DNA from: JAAYAY01 sp963674575
Lineage (GTDB): Bacteria > Planctomycetota > Planctomycetia > Pirellulales > Thermoguttaceae
Reading direction: 5' to 3'
Assembly (NCBI GenBank): GCA_963674575.2
Contig: CAXXQT010000001.1
Coordinates: 310,001 to 374,000 of the forward strand
DNA length: 64,000 nt
The notes below the pieces were generated by a model. That model was not told the DNA's origin. It saw only the letters and a list, made by a program, of their open reading frames with translations, and searched no databases. Below, piece by piece: positions 43,601 through 50,796 of this stretch; positions within the stretch are counted from its first letter, which is position 1; each line of letters begins with the position of its first letter. A program made the translations under genes and the position numbers.

Positions 43601-44378
43601 AGAAACGCACATCACGCCCGACTTCCGCGAGTGGGCCTACACGACGCCCTTCCCGCTGCCGGATGGCACGATCCTTTGCGCCGCCACGCCCAAGGTCGAA
43701 GAACGCGAGAAGGTGGACCTGGCGTTGTACCTGTTCGATCCGGCCACCGGGAAGCGAAAGCTCGTCTACAACGATCCGGCGTTGGCCGACTTCGAGGCCC
43801 GACCGATCATGGCTCGGCGTCGACCTCGCATGCAACCGACTGCAAAAGGCAGCAATTCCTACGCGGGCCGTTTCCTCTGCTCCTCGGTTTTTGCGACTCA
43901 GGAGGCCGAGGTTCTGGAACGGGGCCGGTTCGTGCGGTTGATCGAGGGAGTTCCGGTGATCGCCCGGCACAGCACGCAGACGAACCCCTGGGAGGTTTGG
44001 AAGAACCACGGGGGCACCTTCGCACGGGTGCTGGGGACCACGCCGCTGGCGGCGGACGGTTCCTTCTACGTGGAGGCCCCGGCCGATCGGCTTCTCCACT
44101 TCCAGGTTCTGGACAGCGACCGACGCGTGGTGGGCAATCAGCTCACGTGGATTTATCCGCGGCCCGGCGAAACGAAGTCGTGCGTGGGCTGCCACGAGAA
44201 TCCCCACACCTCCACTCGCGGCAATGATCCGATCGCCTCGCACTACGCCCCGGTCGACTTCCTGCCGGGCGGCAACGAGTTCACCTACCGAGCCAAAGCC
44301 TGGTTCAAAGGCAGCCTGCCCCCGGAAATCGAAGAGCGCACGCGCACCGCCCGCGCCGTGAATCTCCTGGGAAGGTAA
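40650..44378 (+). CDS. HEAT-repeat / F5-8C / PD40 beta-propeller protein with C-terminal CxxCH
   Basis: 1242 residues from ATG 40650. A signal sequence is visible (LVWLRLVFWGLISLPMALHA-AG). Residues 35-130 contain HEAT/PBS repeats (VRAGAVEALGFLRAYRAEPQLIAVLKD). About 170-305 is a discoidin F5/8C domain (NLAGGRSVTASTTYRGPADVLVDG, VTVDLGKETEFGRVVVHQYSD). HEAT repeats resume at about 310-690. About 720-1060 is a PD40/TolB-like propeller (DLELSYDGKYALFSHRGQDDPWWQLYRI). CVGCHE at about 1178 is a single class-c heme-type motif. Planctomycetes encode many such PD40 proteins, some sharing a domain with hydrazine synthase alpha. It probably acts in the periplasm or at the surface; function unknown. 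Cytochrome status depends on that one motif. Confidence 0.85.
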   Translation: MTGFRRLVWLRLVFWGLISLPMALHAAGPFEEQVAENLAKLENQSPAVRAGAVEALGFLRAYRAEPQLIAVLKDSSAQVRRQAAMALAWCGGRASIEPLLEALDDPDWIVRQAAHVSLENLSGQQFLFDATGSEESRQAQVRQWRDWCRSVPADRPPQDVLALLEGGENLAGGRSVTASTTYRGPADVLVDGEIGPAYWQTKFVEPPQWVTVDLGKETEFGRVVVHQYSDKFVMTGYELAVSLDNKSFEVVAKQDGRTPAELVIEFPKRTARYVRITSFGSVNPTYPSTFFEIEVGDAPRRPDGQVDSIAWRLERGVRALGVLGGEGATEAILKVLGPTPPTRPALRPMVRSGIRSLGRLRTEAGYQALVALLDNTMWARNAADALGETGDPHAVTPLLAAYERYAKDLKGANPPEVPRDDVMGFPSEDRMLETPYTIAYALCRLPIEREEDKATLRRLAPRIVANLPGDHDTFFLYEPEVGHRLSRCLLEQTGLRQEACEVAMTQLGQPQRVPSPDESLQWPEFPPYRTASCLPTVCTEKEDVPRLLALLGHEEGWVRLNAAKTLAWIGDKSAVEPIATLLKETPPEAAFGYNGTFKNEEYDDPAPRWREGLIRALGLLGANEHTDLIVGILNDEKSVPEVRHAAAEALDDLGTPKALAALTEATESHSVYSVRHIAQDALRRRGLAVPGKAEAVASEEPAATSTVARSLAEVEGLVFIQGSNNIPNTIGTVEQADRWRATYAVTDSGPAYRPGRNLFVLKPPTSDGKVTPLTKFTDGYVADLELSYDGKYALFSHRGQDDPWWQLYRINVDGTGLTQLTHGPYHHVGANFLADGRIVVATSRSGIRDEYHGYPCTVLCVMNPDGSDMQPIATNIGRDNEPALLYDGRIVFSRLEVFYSRNKTELTLHAMHTDGTQDVVLYGPERRAYWRKLDHGPSSPADGQEAPLTHRVTRPTQPQAMPDGRHIVVATQGGLVLIGSKRTEETHITPDFREWAYTTPFPLPDGTILCAATPKVEEREKVDLALYLFDPATGKRKLVYNDPALADFEARPIMARRRPRMQPTAKGSNSYAGRFLCSSVFATQEAEVLERGRFVRLIEGVPVIARHSTQTNPWEVWKNHGGTFARVLGTTPLAADGSFYVEAPADRLLHFQVLDSDRRVVGNQLTWIYPRPGETKSCVGCHENPHTSTRGNDPIASHYAPVDFLPGGNEFTYRAKAWFKGSLPPEIEERTRTARAVNLLGR

Positions 44379-44385
44379 CCCCCCC

Positions 44386-44415
44386 AGTAGGTACCGGGCG
44401 CCGCACGGGACGTTG
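44386..44415. repeat. Hairpin repeat B copy 4
   Basis: agtaggtaccgggcgccgca cgggacgttg, 8 bp after the PD40 protein stop. The reverse complement of the 18314 copy matches it almost perfectly; it may act as a transcript 3' end. Confidence 0.7.
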
Positions 44416-44490
44416 GAGCGAGGACTCGGTTGCCATTTCGAGAAACATCGCAGAACGGTTGAACTACCACAGTCCAAGCAAGAGACCACC

Positions 44491-45210
44491 ATGTCGTTCT
44501 TTACCAGCTTGTTATTCTATCGGCCTTGTTCGCCGCCGGTGATCACCGGGGATGATCTTGCGAAGTTCATCAGTCGTATTCGCGACACTGACACAATCAC
44601 CGACTCGGGCTACCAAGACCTTCGTGTCGCCTTCGGCAACCAAATCGACCAGGATCTCGAAGATGTTACTTGGACCGAACAAGTTTCGCCGCAAGTCCAT
44701 GTCATACATGACATCGAGTGGGATATAGAGTCTGACGTGTCGTCCATCCAGGAGAGCATCGACTGCCTGACCTCAGACAAACGGCACGTCTATCGAGCCT
44801 CGATTGACTTTGGCGAACCCATTGATCAGGTGTTGGCCCCCATCACTCGCACGAATTCTCCAGAGAACGAAACTGACTACCGCCCTGATTCGATATCACT
44901 CGAAATCGGCCCAGTTCGTTGTTATTCATTGGCCAGTGATGACGAACCAGTCGTCACAGGCTGGATCAGTCTCAAGTTGTCGGGCTACGGTTATCTCTAT
45001 CCCTGGACATTTCGCGATGTCGTGGAACGACTCGAAAAGACCCCCGAGGTCAAGCGACTGACGAAGGTGTGCCGTGAGTTCTGGCCGGTGCCCAGCAAAC
45101 GTCCGGAACGCCGTTTCATTGAGGCGAGAAAAAAACACAAGGACCTGTGGCCCTACGACGACTTTGACAGGCCGTGGGACTGGTATTGGGGAGTGAGCGA
45201 GTCGGGTTGA
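44491..45210 (+). CDS. Hypothetical cytoplasmic protein
   Basis: 239 residues from ATG 44491 (MSFFTSLLFYRPCSPPVITGDDLAKFISRI). There is no signal peptide or transmembrane helix. It is acidic in the first half (VIHDIEWDIESDVSSIQESIDCL) and aromatic/basic at the C-terminus (WPYDDFDRPWDWYWGV). Its base composition is distinctly lower in GC than its neighbours and codon use is less biased, which could indicate recent acquisition. I recognise no family. It looks like an accessory immunity-type or uncharacterised protein, but there is no contextual evidence for that. Confidence 0.7.
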   Translation: MSFFTSLLFYRPCSPPVITGDDLAKFISRIRDTDTITDSGYQDLRVAFGNQIDQDLEDVTWTEQVSPQVHVIHDIEWDIESDVSSIQESIDCLTSDKRHVYRASIDFGEPIDQVLAPITRTNSPENETDYRPDSISLEIGPVRCYSLASDDEPVVTGWISLKLSGYGYLYPWTFRDVVERLEKTPEVKRLTKVCREFWPVPSKRPERRFIEARKKHKDLWPYDDFDRPWDWYWGVSESG

Positions 45211-45805
45211 AGGGGCGGGCCGCCTTGCATGGACAACCCTGCGGGCACGGTAGAATTCAACCGACATCGAGATTGCGAATGCTGAGGACAGTCTACTGCA
45301 GGCCTCAAGATGCGTTCCTCGGCAAAGGTTGGAACATCGAATCACGTTTCGTCGTGCAGCTACGCCGAAGGCGTTAAACTCCACAGCCCGGCGTCGCGCA
45401 GCGCACGCTGGGAGCTGAATGGTAATATCCACCTATGCCCCAATGGGGTTTGACAAGCGTCATACAGGCCGGGCGGATGTGCGGCAAATGGGAAATCGAG
45501 GCCAATGAGCAGCGTTTTCGGAGTGGCACGAGCTTGTGGAACCCCTCCGGGGTACGCGTTCTTCTCCGTCTTGTTCCCCAGCGTGCGCTTCGCGACGCCG
45601 GGCTGTGGAATGTAACGCCTTCGGCGTAGCCTGGGGTTTGCCCTGGTTGCCCTGGTTGTCCTGACGACGGGGCGCCGGGATGCTTCACGAACCCCGGCAA
45701 TCGGGCTTCTCACCGGGCGTCTTGATTTCGCCCTGCTGGCCCCCTAGACTGGCCGTCGCCGGTTTGTGTTCTGTCCACTCCCTCCTTCCCCAATAGGCAC
45801 TCACC
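45211..45805. other. 595-bp intergenic region dominated by a long-palindrome element
   Basis: Between two plus-strand genes. 45361-45628 is the 268-bp element F2; the rest shows no gene or recognised repeat. The oxidoreductase promoter must lie after 45630 or within the element. Confidence 0.65.
45361..45628. repeat. Long-palindrome element F2 (268 bp, 52-bp inverted ends)
   Basis: The left end tacgccgaaggcgttaaact... (45361-45412) and right end (45577-45628) are inverted repeats matching at about 49 of 52 positions. The interior has ccccaatgggg and cccctccgggg hairpins. There is no transposase frame, so it resembles a non-autonomous (MITE-like) element. Confidence 0.85.
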
Positions 45806-47218
45806 ATGACCACGCCGAATAGCCCCGCCACTCCGCGCCGTACTTTCCTCAAGAACACCGGTCAGATGGCGGCCGGGATTGCCCTGGCCACGAGCGCGGC
45901 ACCCCGGGTTCATGCTGCGGAGGATAACACGATCCACCTTGCCCTCATCGGCTGCGGCGGGCGAGGACGGGGGGCGGTGGCCAACGCCATGTCGGCCGGC
46001 GGATTGGTGCTGGGCGACGACTCGGGCACGAACCGCCAGATCGGTTCGGCGGCCGGCGGGCCCATCAAGCTGGTGGCCATGGCCGACATCCGGCAGGATC
46101 GACTCGACAGCACCCACAAGACCTTGAGCAAGATCCTCGGCGATCACGTCGACGTGCCCGAGGAGCGGCGGTTCCTCGGTTTTGACGCCTATCGACACGC
46201 GATCGATTGCCTCAAGCCGGGCGACGTGGCGTTGTTGACCACCCATGCCGCCTTCCGCGGGCCGCACTTGGAGTATGCGATCGAGAAGGGCGTCAACGTG
46301 TTCATGGAAAAAGACTTCGCCGTCGATCCGGGCGGAGTCAAGCGGATCGTCCGCCTGGGCGAAGAGGCTAAGAAGAAGAATCTCAAGATCGGCTGCGGGC
46401 TCATGTGCCGCCATTCCGCGGCGCGGCAGGCCATGATCGAGCGGATTCGCGACGGGGCCATGGGCGACATTCAGCTCATTCGCGCCTATCGCATGGACCC
46501 CGGCTACTTCATGGCCCCCTTCCCCGGCAACCAGAGCGAGCTGCTCTGGCAGCTCAGCCCTGGCCATCCCTACCAGTTCCTGTGGGCCTCCAGCGGCATC
46601 TTCATCGAGCTGATGATTCACCAGATTGACGAATGCTTCTGGCTCAAGGACGCCTGGCCGGTTTCCGCCCACGGTGTTGGCGGCCGGTTTGCGGGAAGCA
46701 CCGACGCCAGCCAGAACCTCGACAGCTACTCGATCGAATACACCTTCCCCGACGCGACGAAGGCCATGGTCACCGGTCGCTACATTCGCGGCTGCAAGAA
46801 TGACTTTGCCACCTTCGTTCACGGCACGAAGTGCGCCGGTCAGTTTTCGGGGAACGTGCATGCCGCCACGTGCAGGATTTTCAAGGATCAGCATATCGAG
46901 CGCGACAACGTGGCGTGGGAGGCGGAGAAGGAGAAGGTGAACCCGTGGCAGGCCGAGTGGGACGTGCTCCTCAGCGCGATCCGCGAGGATCGGCCCCACA
47001 ACGAGGCCAAGCGAGCCGCCCTTTCGAACCTGGGCGCCATCATGGGTCGAGCGGCAGTCCATACGGGCAAGGAGATCACTTGGGAAGAGGCCATGGCCTC
47101 CGATTTCCAGTTCTTCGACGGCGTGGACGGTCTCACGGCCGACAGCCCCGCTCCCGTCCAGGCCGACGCGGAGGGCCGCTACCCGGCGCCGGTGCCGGGG
47201 AAGTGGGTGGAGGTCTAA
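45806..47218 (+). CDS. Tat-exported Gfo/Idh/MocA family oxidoreductase
   Basis: 470 residues. A twin-arginine signal RRTFLKNTGQMAAGIALATSAAPRVHA is visible at residues 11-37. The Rossmann motif is LIGCGGRGRGA (about 47-57). The catalytic-lysine strand is NVFMEKDFAVDP (about 170), with EKD in place of the usual EKP. The C-terminal domain contains IELMIHQIDECFWL. Such NAD(P)-dependent enzymes act on sugars or inositols, and planctomycetes export many with bound cofactor. No sugar transporter or isomerase is adjacent; substrate unknown. Confidence 0.94.
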   Translation: MTTPNSPATPRRTFLKNTGQMAAGIALATSAAPRVHAAEDNTIHLALIGCGGRGRGAVANAMSAGGLVLGDDSGTNRQIGSAAGGPIKLVAMADIRQDRLDSTHKTLSKILGDHVDVPEERRFLGFDAYRHAIDCLKPGDVALLTTHAAFRGPHLEYAIEKGVNVFMEKDFAVDPGGVKRIVRLGEEAKKKNLKIGCGLMCRHSAARQAMIERIRDGAMGDIQLIRAYRMDPGYFMAPFPGNQSELLWQLSPGHPYQFLWASSGIFIELMIHQIDECFWLKDAWPVSAHGVGGRFAGSTDASQNLDSYSIEYTFPDATKAMVTGRYIRGCKNDFATFVHGTKCAGQFSGNVHAATCRIFKDQHIERDNVAWEAEKEKVNPWQAEWDVLLSAIREDRPHNEAKRAALSNLGAIMGRAAVHTGKEITWEEAMASDFQFFDGVDGLTADSPAPVQADAEGRYPAPVPGKWVEV

Positions 47219-47220
47219 CA

Positions 47221-47306
47221 GCTCGTTGAACAAGTAGGTCACCGCTCGCCGAGCGGGACCTTGAAATGGGGTATCGCTCGGCAATCCAGGAACCGTGCGG
47301 TGCTTA
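47221..47306. repeat. Composite repeat B, copy 5 (inverted)
   Basis: agtaggtcaccgctcgccga gcgggaccttgaaatgg then caatccaggaaccgtgcggt: reverse complement of 31328-31410 over about 80 bp. Immediately downstream of the oxidoreductase stop. Confidence 0.85.
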
Positions 47307-47389
47307 CCGACGCGGCCGTTGGGAGACGCCGAAGTCTTCCGGAGTCTCTTGCTGAAGTTCGAGCAGAAGGTGCGGACAGCGAGAACGCT

Positions 47390-48019
47390 ATGTCAACGGA
47401 AATGCCCACGACCGAATTCCGCGGCAAGACGTGGTTTTACGTCGTCCTGGCGGTTGTTTTCGGCGGTCTTGCGGTCTTCGGCTTGGTTCTTGGTCCGCTT
47501 TTCCTTTTCGAGATTGCGAAGGACGCTCGGGGGCAGCCTGCTCCGGATGCGGGGCTGGCGCTTACGATCATGAGCGTGCCGTTGACGCTGGCGTTCGCGC
47601 TCTTTGTCTTCAACGCGATAAGCCATCGCCGACCGATCCTTCGTGTTTGTCGCGAGGGGTTGGTTATCCGGCTGATCGGCACTTCGGCTCTCGACCATGT
47701 GCCGCTTGTTCCTGCCATCCTCCGCCTCCTGTGGGCGATCGCGTCGTTTCAAGGCTTTCGGCAGCGAATCGTTTTCGTGCCGTGGGATTCGCTGCGCAGC
47801 CTGGAAATCACCGGATTGCCGATGAATCGCAAGCTGCTGATTGGCCAGGAAACGGGACGTTCACAGGAATTCCACGAGACCAAGATTCACCTGTTCGAAA
47901 TGACGCTTTCGGAAGCCGCCTTTGCCGTTTCGCTGGACGTGATTGCGGGCACGATCGCCGCGTACTTCCGCGACGAGCAGTCGCGACAGGATCTTCCCAG
48001 TTGGGAGGGGACGAGTTGA
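47390..48019 (+). CDS. Hypothetical membrane protein
   Basis: 209 residues from ATG 47390 (MSTEMPTTEFRGKTW); the longer open frame before it is repeat B. Two transmembrane helices are visible (FYVVLAVVFGGLAVFGLVLGPLFLF and LALTIMSVPLTLAFALFVFNAI). A cytoplasmic PH-like beta domain follows (PILRVCREGLVIRLIG, RIVFVPWDSLRSLEITGL). This is the layout of small membrane proteins of the STM3941/YdbS-like PH type; family assignment uncertain. No operon partner. Confidence 0.7.
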   Translation: MSTEMPTTEFRGKTWFYVVLAVVFGGLAVFGLVLGPLFLFEIAKDARGQPAPDAGLALTIMSVPLTLAFALFVFNAISHRRPILRVCREGLVIRLIGTSALDHVPLVPAILRLLWAIASFQGFRQRIVFVPWDSLRSLEITGLPMNRKLLIGQETGRSQEFHETKIHLFEMTLSEAAFAVSLDVIAGTIAAYFRDEQSRQDLPSWEGTS

Positions 48020-48154
48020 TTCAAGGGCGCGAGAGTTGCCTCTGCGGCGGCCGGCTACTATCCTGGTGAGCGTAGGAGTCAGGGGAGTTCCGTGCTCCGA
48101 GATGCCCACGTCTCCCCCATGAGGCTCCGTTCACAATTCCCTGTTGAGGAAGCC

Positions 48155-49321
48155 ATGAAACCGTTCTTCCACGGCCTGCTGCTGCGATTCGGTCTCGTTT
48201 TGTTGTCGATGGCGTATGTAACCGACGTTCGGGCGGAAGACCAGTCCGCCTCGCTCGCCGAGATCCCCAAGGCGATGCAGAAGTTCGTCGACGAGCACCA
48301 GATTTCCGGCGCGGTGACCCTCGTGGCCAAGGAGGGCAAGGTCGTGGATCTGGAGGCCGTCGGCCTGGCCGATGTGGAGACCAAGCGTCCGATGGAGAAG
48401 GACAGCATGTTCTGCATCGCGTCGATGACCAAGCCGGTCACGGCCACGGCCCTGATGATCCTTCGTGACGAAGGACGCTTGGCGCTCACGGATCCCGTTT
48501 CCAAGTACATCCCCGCCTTCAAGGACGCGAAGTTCGACGACAAGCCCCTGCTTCGACCGATCACGCTCTTCGACCTGGTCACCCACACCTCGGGCCTCGG
48601 CGGTAGCCAGCAGAACCGGGGGACGCTGCTGGAAACGGCGAGCGTCCTGGCCGAGCGGGCGCTGAGTTTTTCGCCGGGGGAAAAATGGCAGTACAGCCCC
48701 GGGGTGACCGTTTGCGGAGCTGTGGTGGAGATCGTCTCCGGAATGCCCTACGAGGACTTCCTGGCAGAACGGATCTTCCGGCCCCTGGGAATGAAGGACA
48801 CGACCTTCCGCCCCAACGCTGAGCAGGCCAAGCGAGTCGTGACGCTCTATCAGCCCGACGCTGCGGGCGAGTCGATCGAGCGGGTCGATCACTGGCTGAA
48901 CCGGATCGCTGCCGACCGCAGCCCCAACCCGTCGGGCGGCCTGTTCTCCACGGCCGCCGACATGGCCAAGTTCTACCAGATGATTTTGAACGGTGGCGAA
49001 CTGGACGGGAAGCGGGTTGTTTCGGAAGAGGCCGTTCGCGAGATGACCCGCATTCAGACGGGCGACCTGACCACCGGTTTCACGCCCGGCAACGGCTGGG
49101 GGCTGGGCTGGTGCGTGATCCGCGAGCCGCAGGGCGTCAGTGCCGTGCTCTCGCCGGGCACCTTCGGGCACGGCGGGGCTTTTGGCACCCAGGGCTGGGT
49201 CGATCCGCAGCGGAAGATGATCTTCGTGCTCATGATCCAGCGCACCGGCTTCGGCAACAGCGACGCCTCCGACATCCGCGGCACGTTTCAGCGTCTGGCC
49301 GTGGAAGCTCTTTGCAAATGA
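48155..49321 (+). CDS. Secreted serine hydrolase of the beta-lactamase / DD-peptidase fold
   Basis: 388 residues from ATG 48155 with GAGGAAG upstream. A signal peptide is visible (LLLRFGLVLLSMAYVTDVRA-ED). The class C/S12 triad is present: SMTK at 90-93 (nucleophile Ser, general-base Lys), YSP in KWQYSPGVTVCG (about 184, in place of YxN) and HGG in GTFGHGGAFGTQGW (about 338). Such planctomycete proteins are usually esterases or peptidases rather than true beta-lactamases. The YSP variant fits the esterase-type group. Substrate unknown. Confidence 0.92.
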   Translation: MKPFFHGLLLRFGLVLLSMAYVTDVRAEDQSASLAEIPKAMQKFVDEHQISGAVTLVAKEGKVVDLEAVGLADVETKRPMEKDSMFCIASMTKPVTATALMILRDEGRLALTDPVSKYIPAFKDAKFDDKPLLRPITLFDLVTHTSGLGGSQQNRGTLLETASVLAERALSFSPGEKWQYSPGVTVCGAVVEIVSGMPYEDFLAERIFRPLGMKDTTFRPNAEQAKRVVTLYQPDAAGESIERVDHWLNRIAADRSPNPSGGLFSTAADMAKFYQMILNGGELDGKRVVSEEAVREMTRIQTGDLTTGFTPGNGWGLGWCVIREPQGVSAVLSPGTFGHGGAFGTQGWVDPQRKMIFVLMIQRTGFGNSDASDIRGTFQRLAVEALCK

Positions 49322-49344
49322 CCTCGCAACGCAGCCCTGGCACA

Positions 49345-49515
49345 ACACAGCCCGGCTGCTCGAGCAACCACTTGAACAAACCCTGAATCCAAGAAGCAAC
49401 CCTTCCATCGCAGCCGGGCTTTTCCATCCCACTTCAAAAGCCCGGCTACCACAATTGGCGTGACCCGCCATTTCAACCATCCATGCCTTGGCTCGGCAAG
49501 TAGCCGGGCTGGTCA
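49345..49515. repeat. AGCCGGGCT/AGCCCGGCT motif cluster
   Basis: cagcccggctgct (about 49347), gcagccgggctttt (about 49416), aaaagcccggctacc (about 49435) and agtagccgggctgg (about 49500) lie between the beta-lactamase-fold gene and the esterase. The middle pair is inverted, and the element gcagccgggctttt is identical to one in every unit of the 178-bp array at 59354. Confidence 0.7.
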
Positions 49516-49530
49516 ACCTTGGAGTTTCTC

Positions 49531-50400
49531 ATGCCACGAACTGTTTCATTATCCACCCTGCTTGCTTTCCTTCTAATCGCGTCGGCTGCCATGGCCGCTC
49601 CCCCGACGGGCAAGCCCTATGTTTACAAGACGGTCGACGGGCGGGAACTGAAGATCTACGTGACGAAGCCGGCCGACTGGAAGTCGGACGATGCGCGGCC
49701 GGCGATCGTCTTTTTCCACGGGGGCGGCTGGGTGGGCGGCACGCCGGGCCAGTTCACCGAGCACAGCAAGTACCTGGCCTCGCGCGGCATGGTCTGCTTC
49801 CAGGTCGAGTATCGACTGTTGAACCGTAAGGACCAAGACCCGCCCACGATCTGCTGCCACGACGCCAAGTCGGCCATGCGTTGGGTTCGCAGTCGAGCGA
49901 AGGAGTTCGGCATCGATCCGAACCGGATCGCGTCCGGGGGCGGCTCGGCAGGCGGGCACCTGGCGGCTTTTGTGGGCATGGTCGAAGGGACGGACGATCC
50001 GGGCGACGACCCGAAGGTCTCGCCCAAGTCGAACGCCATGGTGCTCTTCAATCCGGTCTTCGACAACGGTCCCGAGGGCTGGGGCGCCGCCCGGGTGGGT
50101 GACCGCTACCAGGAATTCTCACCGTTCCACAACGTGACGAAGGACGACCCGCCGGCCATTGTTTTTCTCGGTTCGGCCGACAAGCTGGTCCCCGTGAAGA
50201 CGGCCTACGATTTCCAGGCGGCCATGAAAAAGGTCGGCGTGGATTGCGAGGTGATGATCTTCGACGGAATGCCCCACGGCTTCTTCAACTACGGCAAGTA
50301 CGACAACAAGCCCTACTACGAAACCGTCCTGGCGGCCGACAAGTTCCTTGCCAAGCTTGGTTGGCTCGAAGGGGCGCCGACGCTGGAGAAGCCGGAGTAG
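49531..50400 (+). CDS. Secreted alpha/beta-hydrolase (BD-FAE/esterase-lipase type)
   Basis: 289 residues from ATG 49531 with TTGGAG upstream. A signal peptide is visible (STLLAFLLIASAAMA-AP). Oxyanion motif FFHGGGWVGG (about 61), nucleophile Ser in SGGGSAGGHLAAF (about 139), Asp in LGSADKLVP (about 217) and His in GMPHGFFNY (about 248). It is typical of carbohydrate esterases (acetyl-xylan or feruloyl type) found with polysaccharide-degradation genes. Substrate not determined. Confidence 0.93.
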   Translation: MPRTVSLSTLLAFLLIASAAMAAPPTGKPYVYKTVDGRELKIYVTKPADWKSDDARPAIVFFHGGGWVGGTPGQFTEHSKYLASRGMVCFQVEYRLLNRKDQDPPTICCHDAKSAMRWVRSRAKEFGIDPNRIASGGGSAGGHLAAFVGMVEGTDDPGDDPKVSPKSNAMVLFNPVFDNGPEGWGAARVGDRYQEFSPFHNVTKDDPPAIVFLGSADKLVPVKTAYDFQAAMKKVGVDCEVMIFDGMPHGFFNYGKYDNKPYYETVLAADKFLAKLGWLEGAPTLEKPE

Positions 50401-50457
50401 GCAATTCAGAGAGAGAAGACAGCCACGAAAAACACAAAAAGGCACGAAGGTCTTGTT

Positions 50458-50694
50458 ATGTCTGAGTATGATGAGATTCTGATCGCCGCTCAGGCACTCC
50501 GCCCCAACGAACAACTTCGACTAATCAATGCTCTTTGGGAATCGCTTGAGCGGCCGGAGCCCGGTCCCGAATGGGTGCGCGAGGCGCAGCGCAGATCGGC
50601 CGAATACGACGCGGGGCGCATGCCGGCCAGCCGCTGGGAGGAGGTCCGAGAGCGGACTCGCAAGAAAGTCGGACACTCCAAATTCACTCCCTGA
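50458..50694 (+). CDS. Orphan addiction-module antitoxin-like protein
   Basis: 78 residues. Pattern ILIAAQALRPNEQLRLINALWESLERPEPGPEWVREAQRRSAEYDAGRMPASRWEEVRERTR matches the short 'putative addiction module component' (PF09720/TIGR02574) family, normally the antitoxin to a RelE/ParE toxin encoded just downstream. Here only a hairpin and heptamer repeats follow before a convergent gene, so there is no partner in cis. It may be a remnant, a solitary antitoxin or a regulator. It starts 57 bp after the esterase stop. Confidence 0.8.
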   Translation: MSEYDEILIAAQALRPNEQLRLINALWESLERPEPGPEWVREAQRRSAEYDAGRMPASRWEEVRERTRKKVGHSKFTP

Positions 50695-50712
50695 CGGCAT
50701 CCCAAGAAACAA

Positions 50713-50749
50713 GCACGGCCACGCGTCTTCTCGATCCGCGTGGCCGTGC
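50713..50749. terminator. Bidirectional terminator, perfect 13-bp stem
   Basis: GCACGGCCACGCG (50713-50725) pairs fully with CGCGTGGCCGTGC (50737-50749) around an 11-base loop. It lies between the convergent antitoxin-like gene and fucosidase gene. On the minus strand it is followed by TTGTTTCTTG, which fits termination of the fucosidase transcript. Confidence 0.75.
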
Positions 50750-50754
50750 GATCT

Positions 50755-50796
50755 CATAGCTCACCGCTCATAGCTCACCGCTCATAGCTCAAAGCT
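50755..50796. repeat. Heptamer tandem tract 2 (CATAGCT/CACCGCT)
   Basis: Six contiguous 7-mers: CATAGCT, CACCGCT, CATAGCT, CACCGCT, CATAGCT, CAAAGCT, ending on the fucosidase stop codon. Confidence 0.85.

Noticed and set aside
40314..45628. Composite transposon bounded by the two long-palindrome elements
   Set aside because: The two elements differ in sequence, no transposase lies between them, and the enclosed HEAT/PD40 gene looks native.
45710..47284. 524-codon minus-strand frame over the Tat oxidoreductase
   Set aside because: Antisense shadow; the plus reading carries the Tat signal and Rossmann motif.
48131..49516. 461-codon minus-strand frame
   Set aside because: Antisense to the beta-lactamase-fold gene, which has all three active-site motifs.
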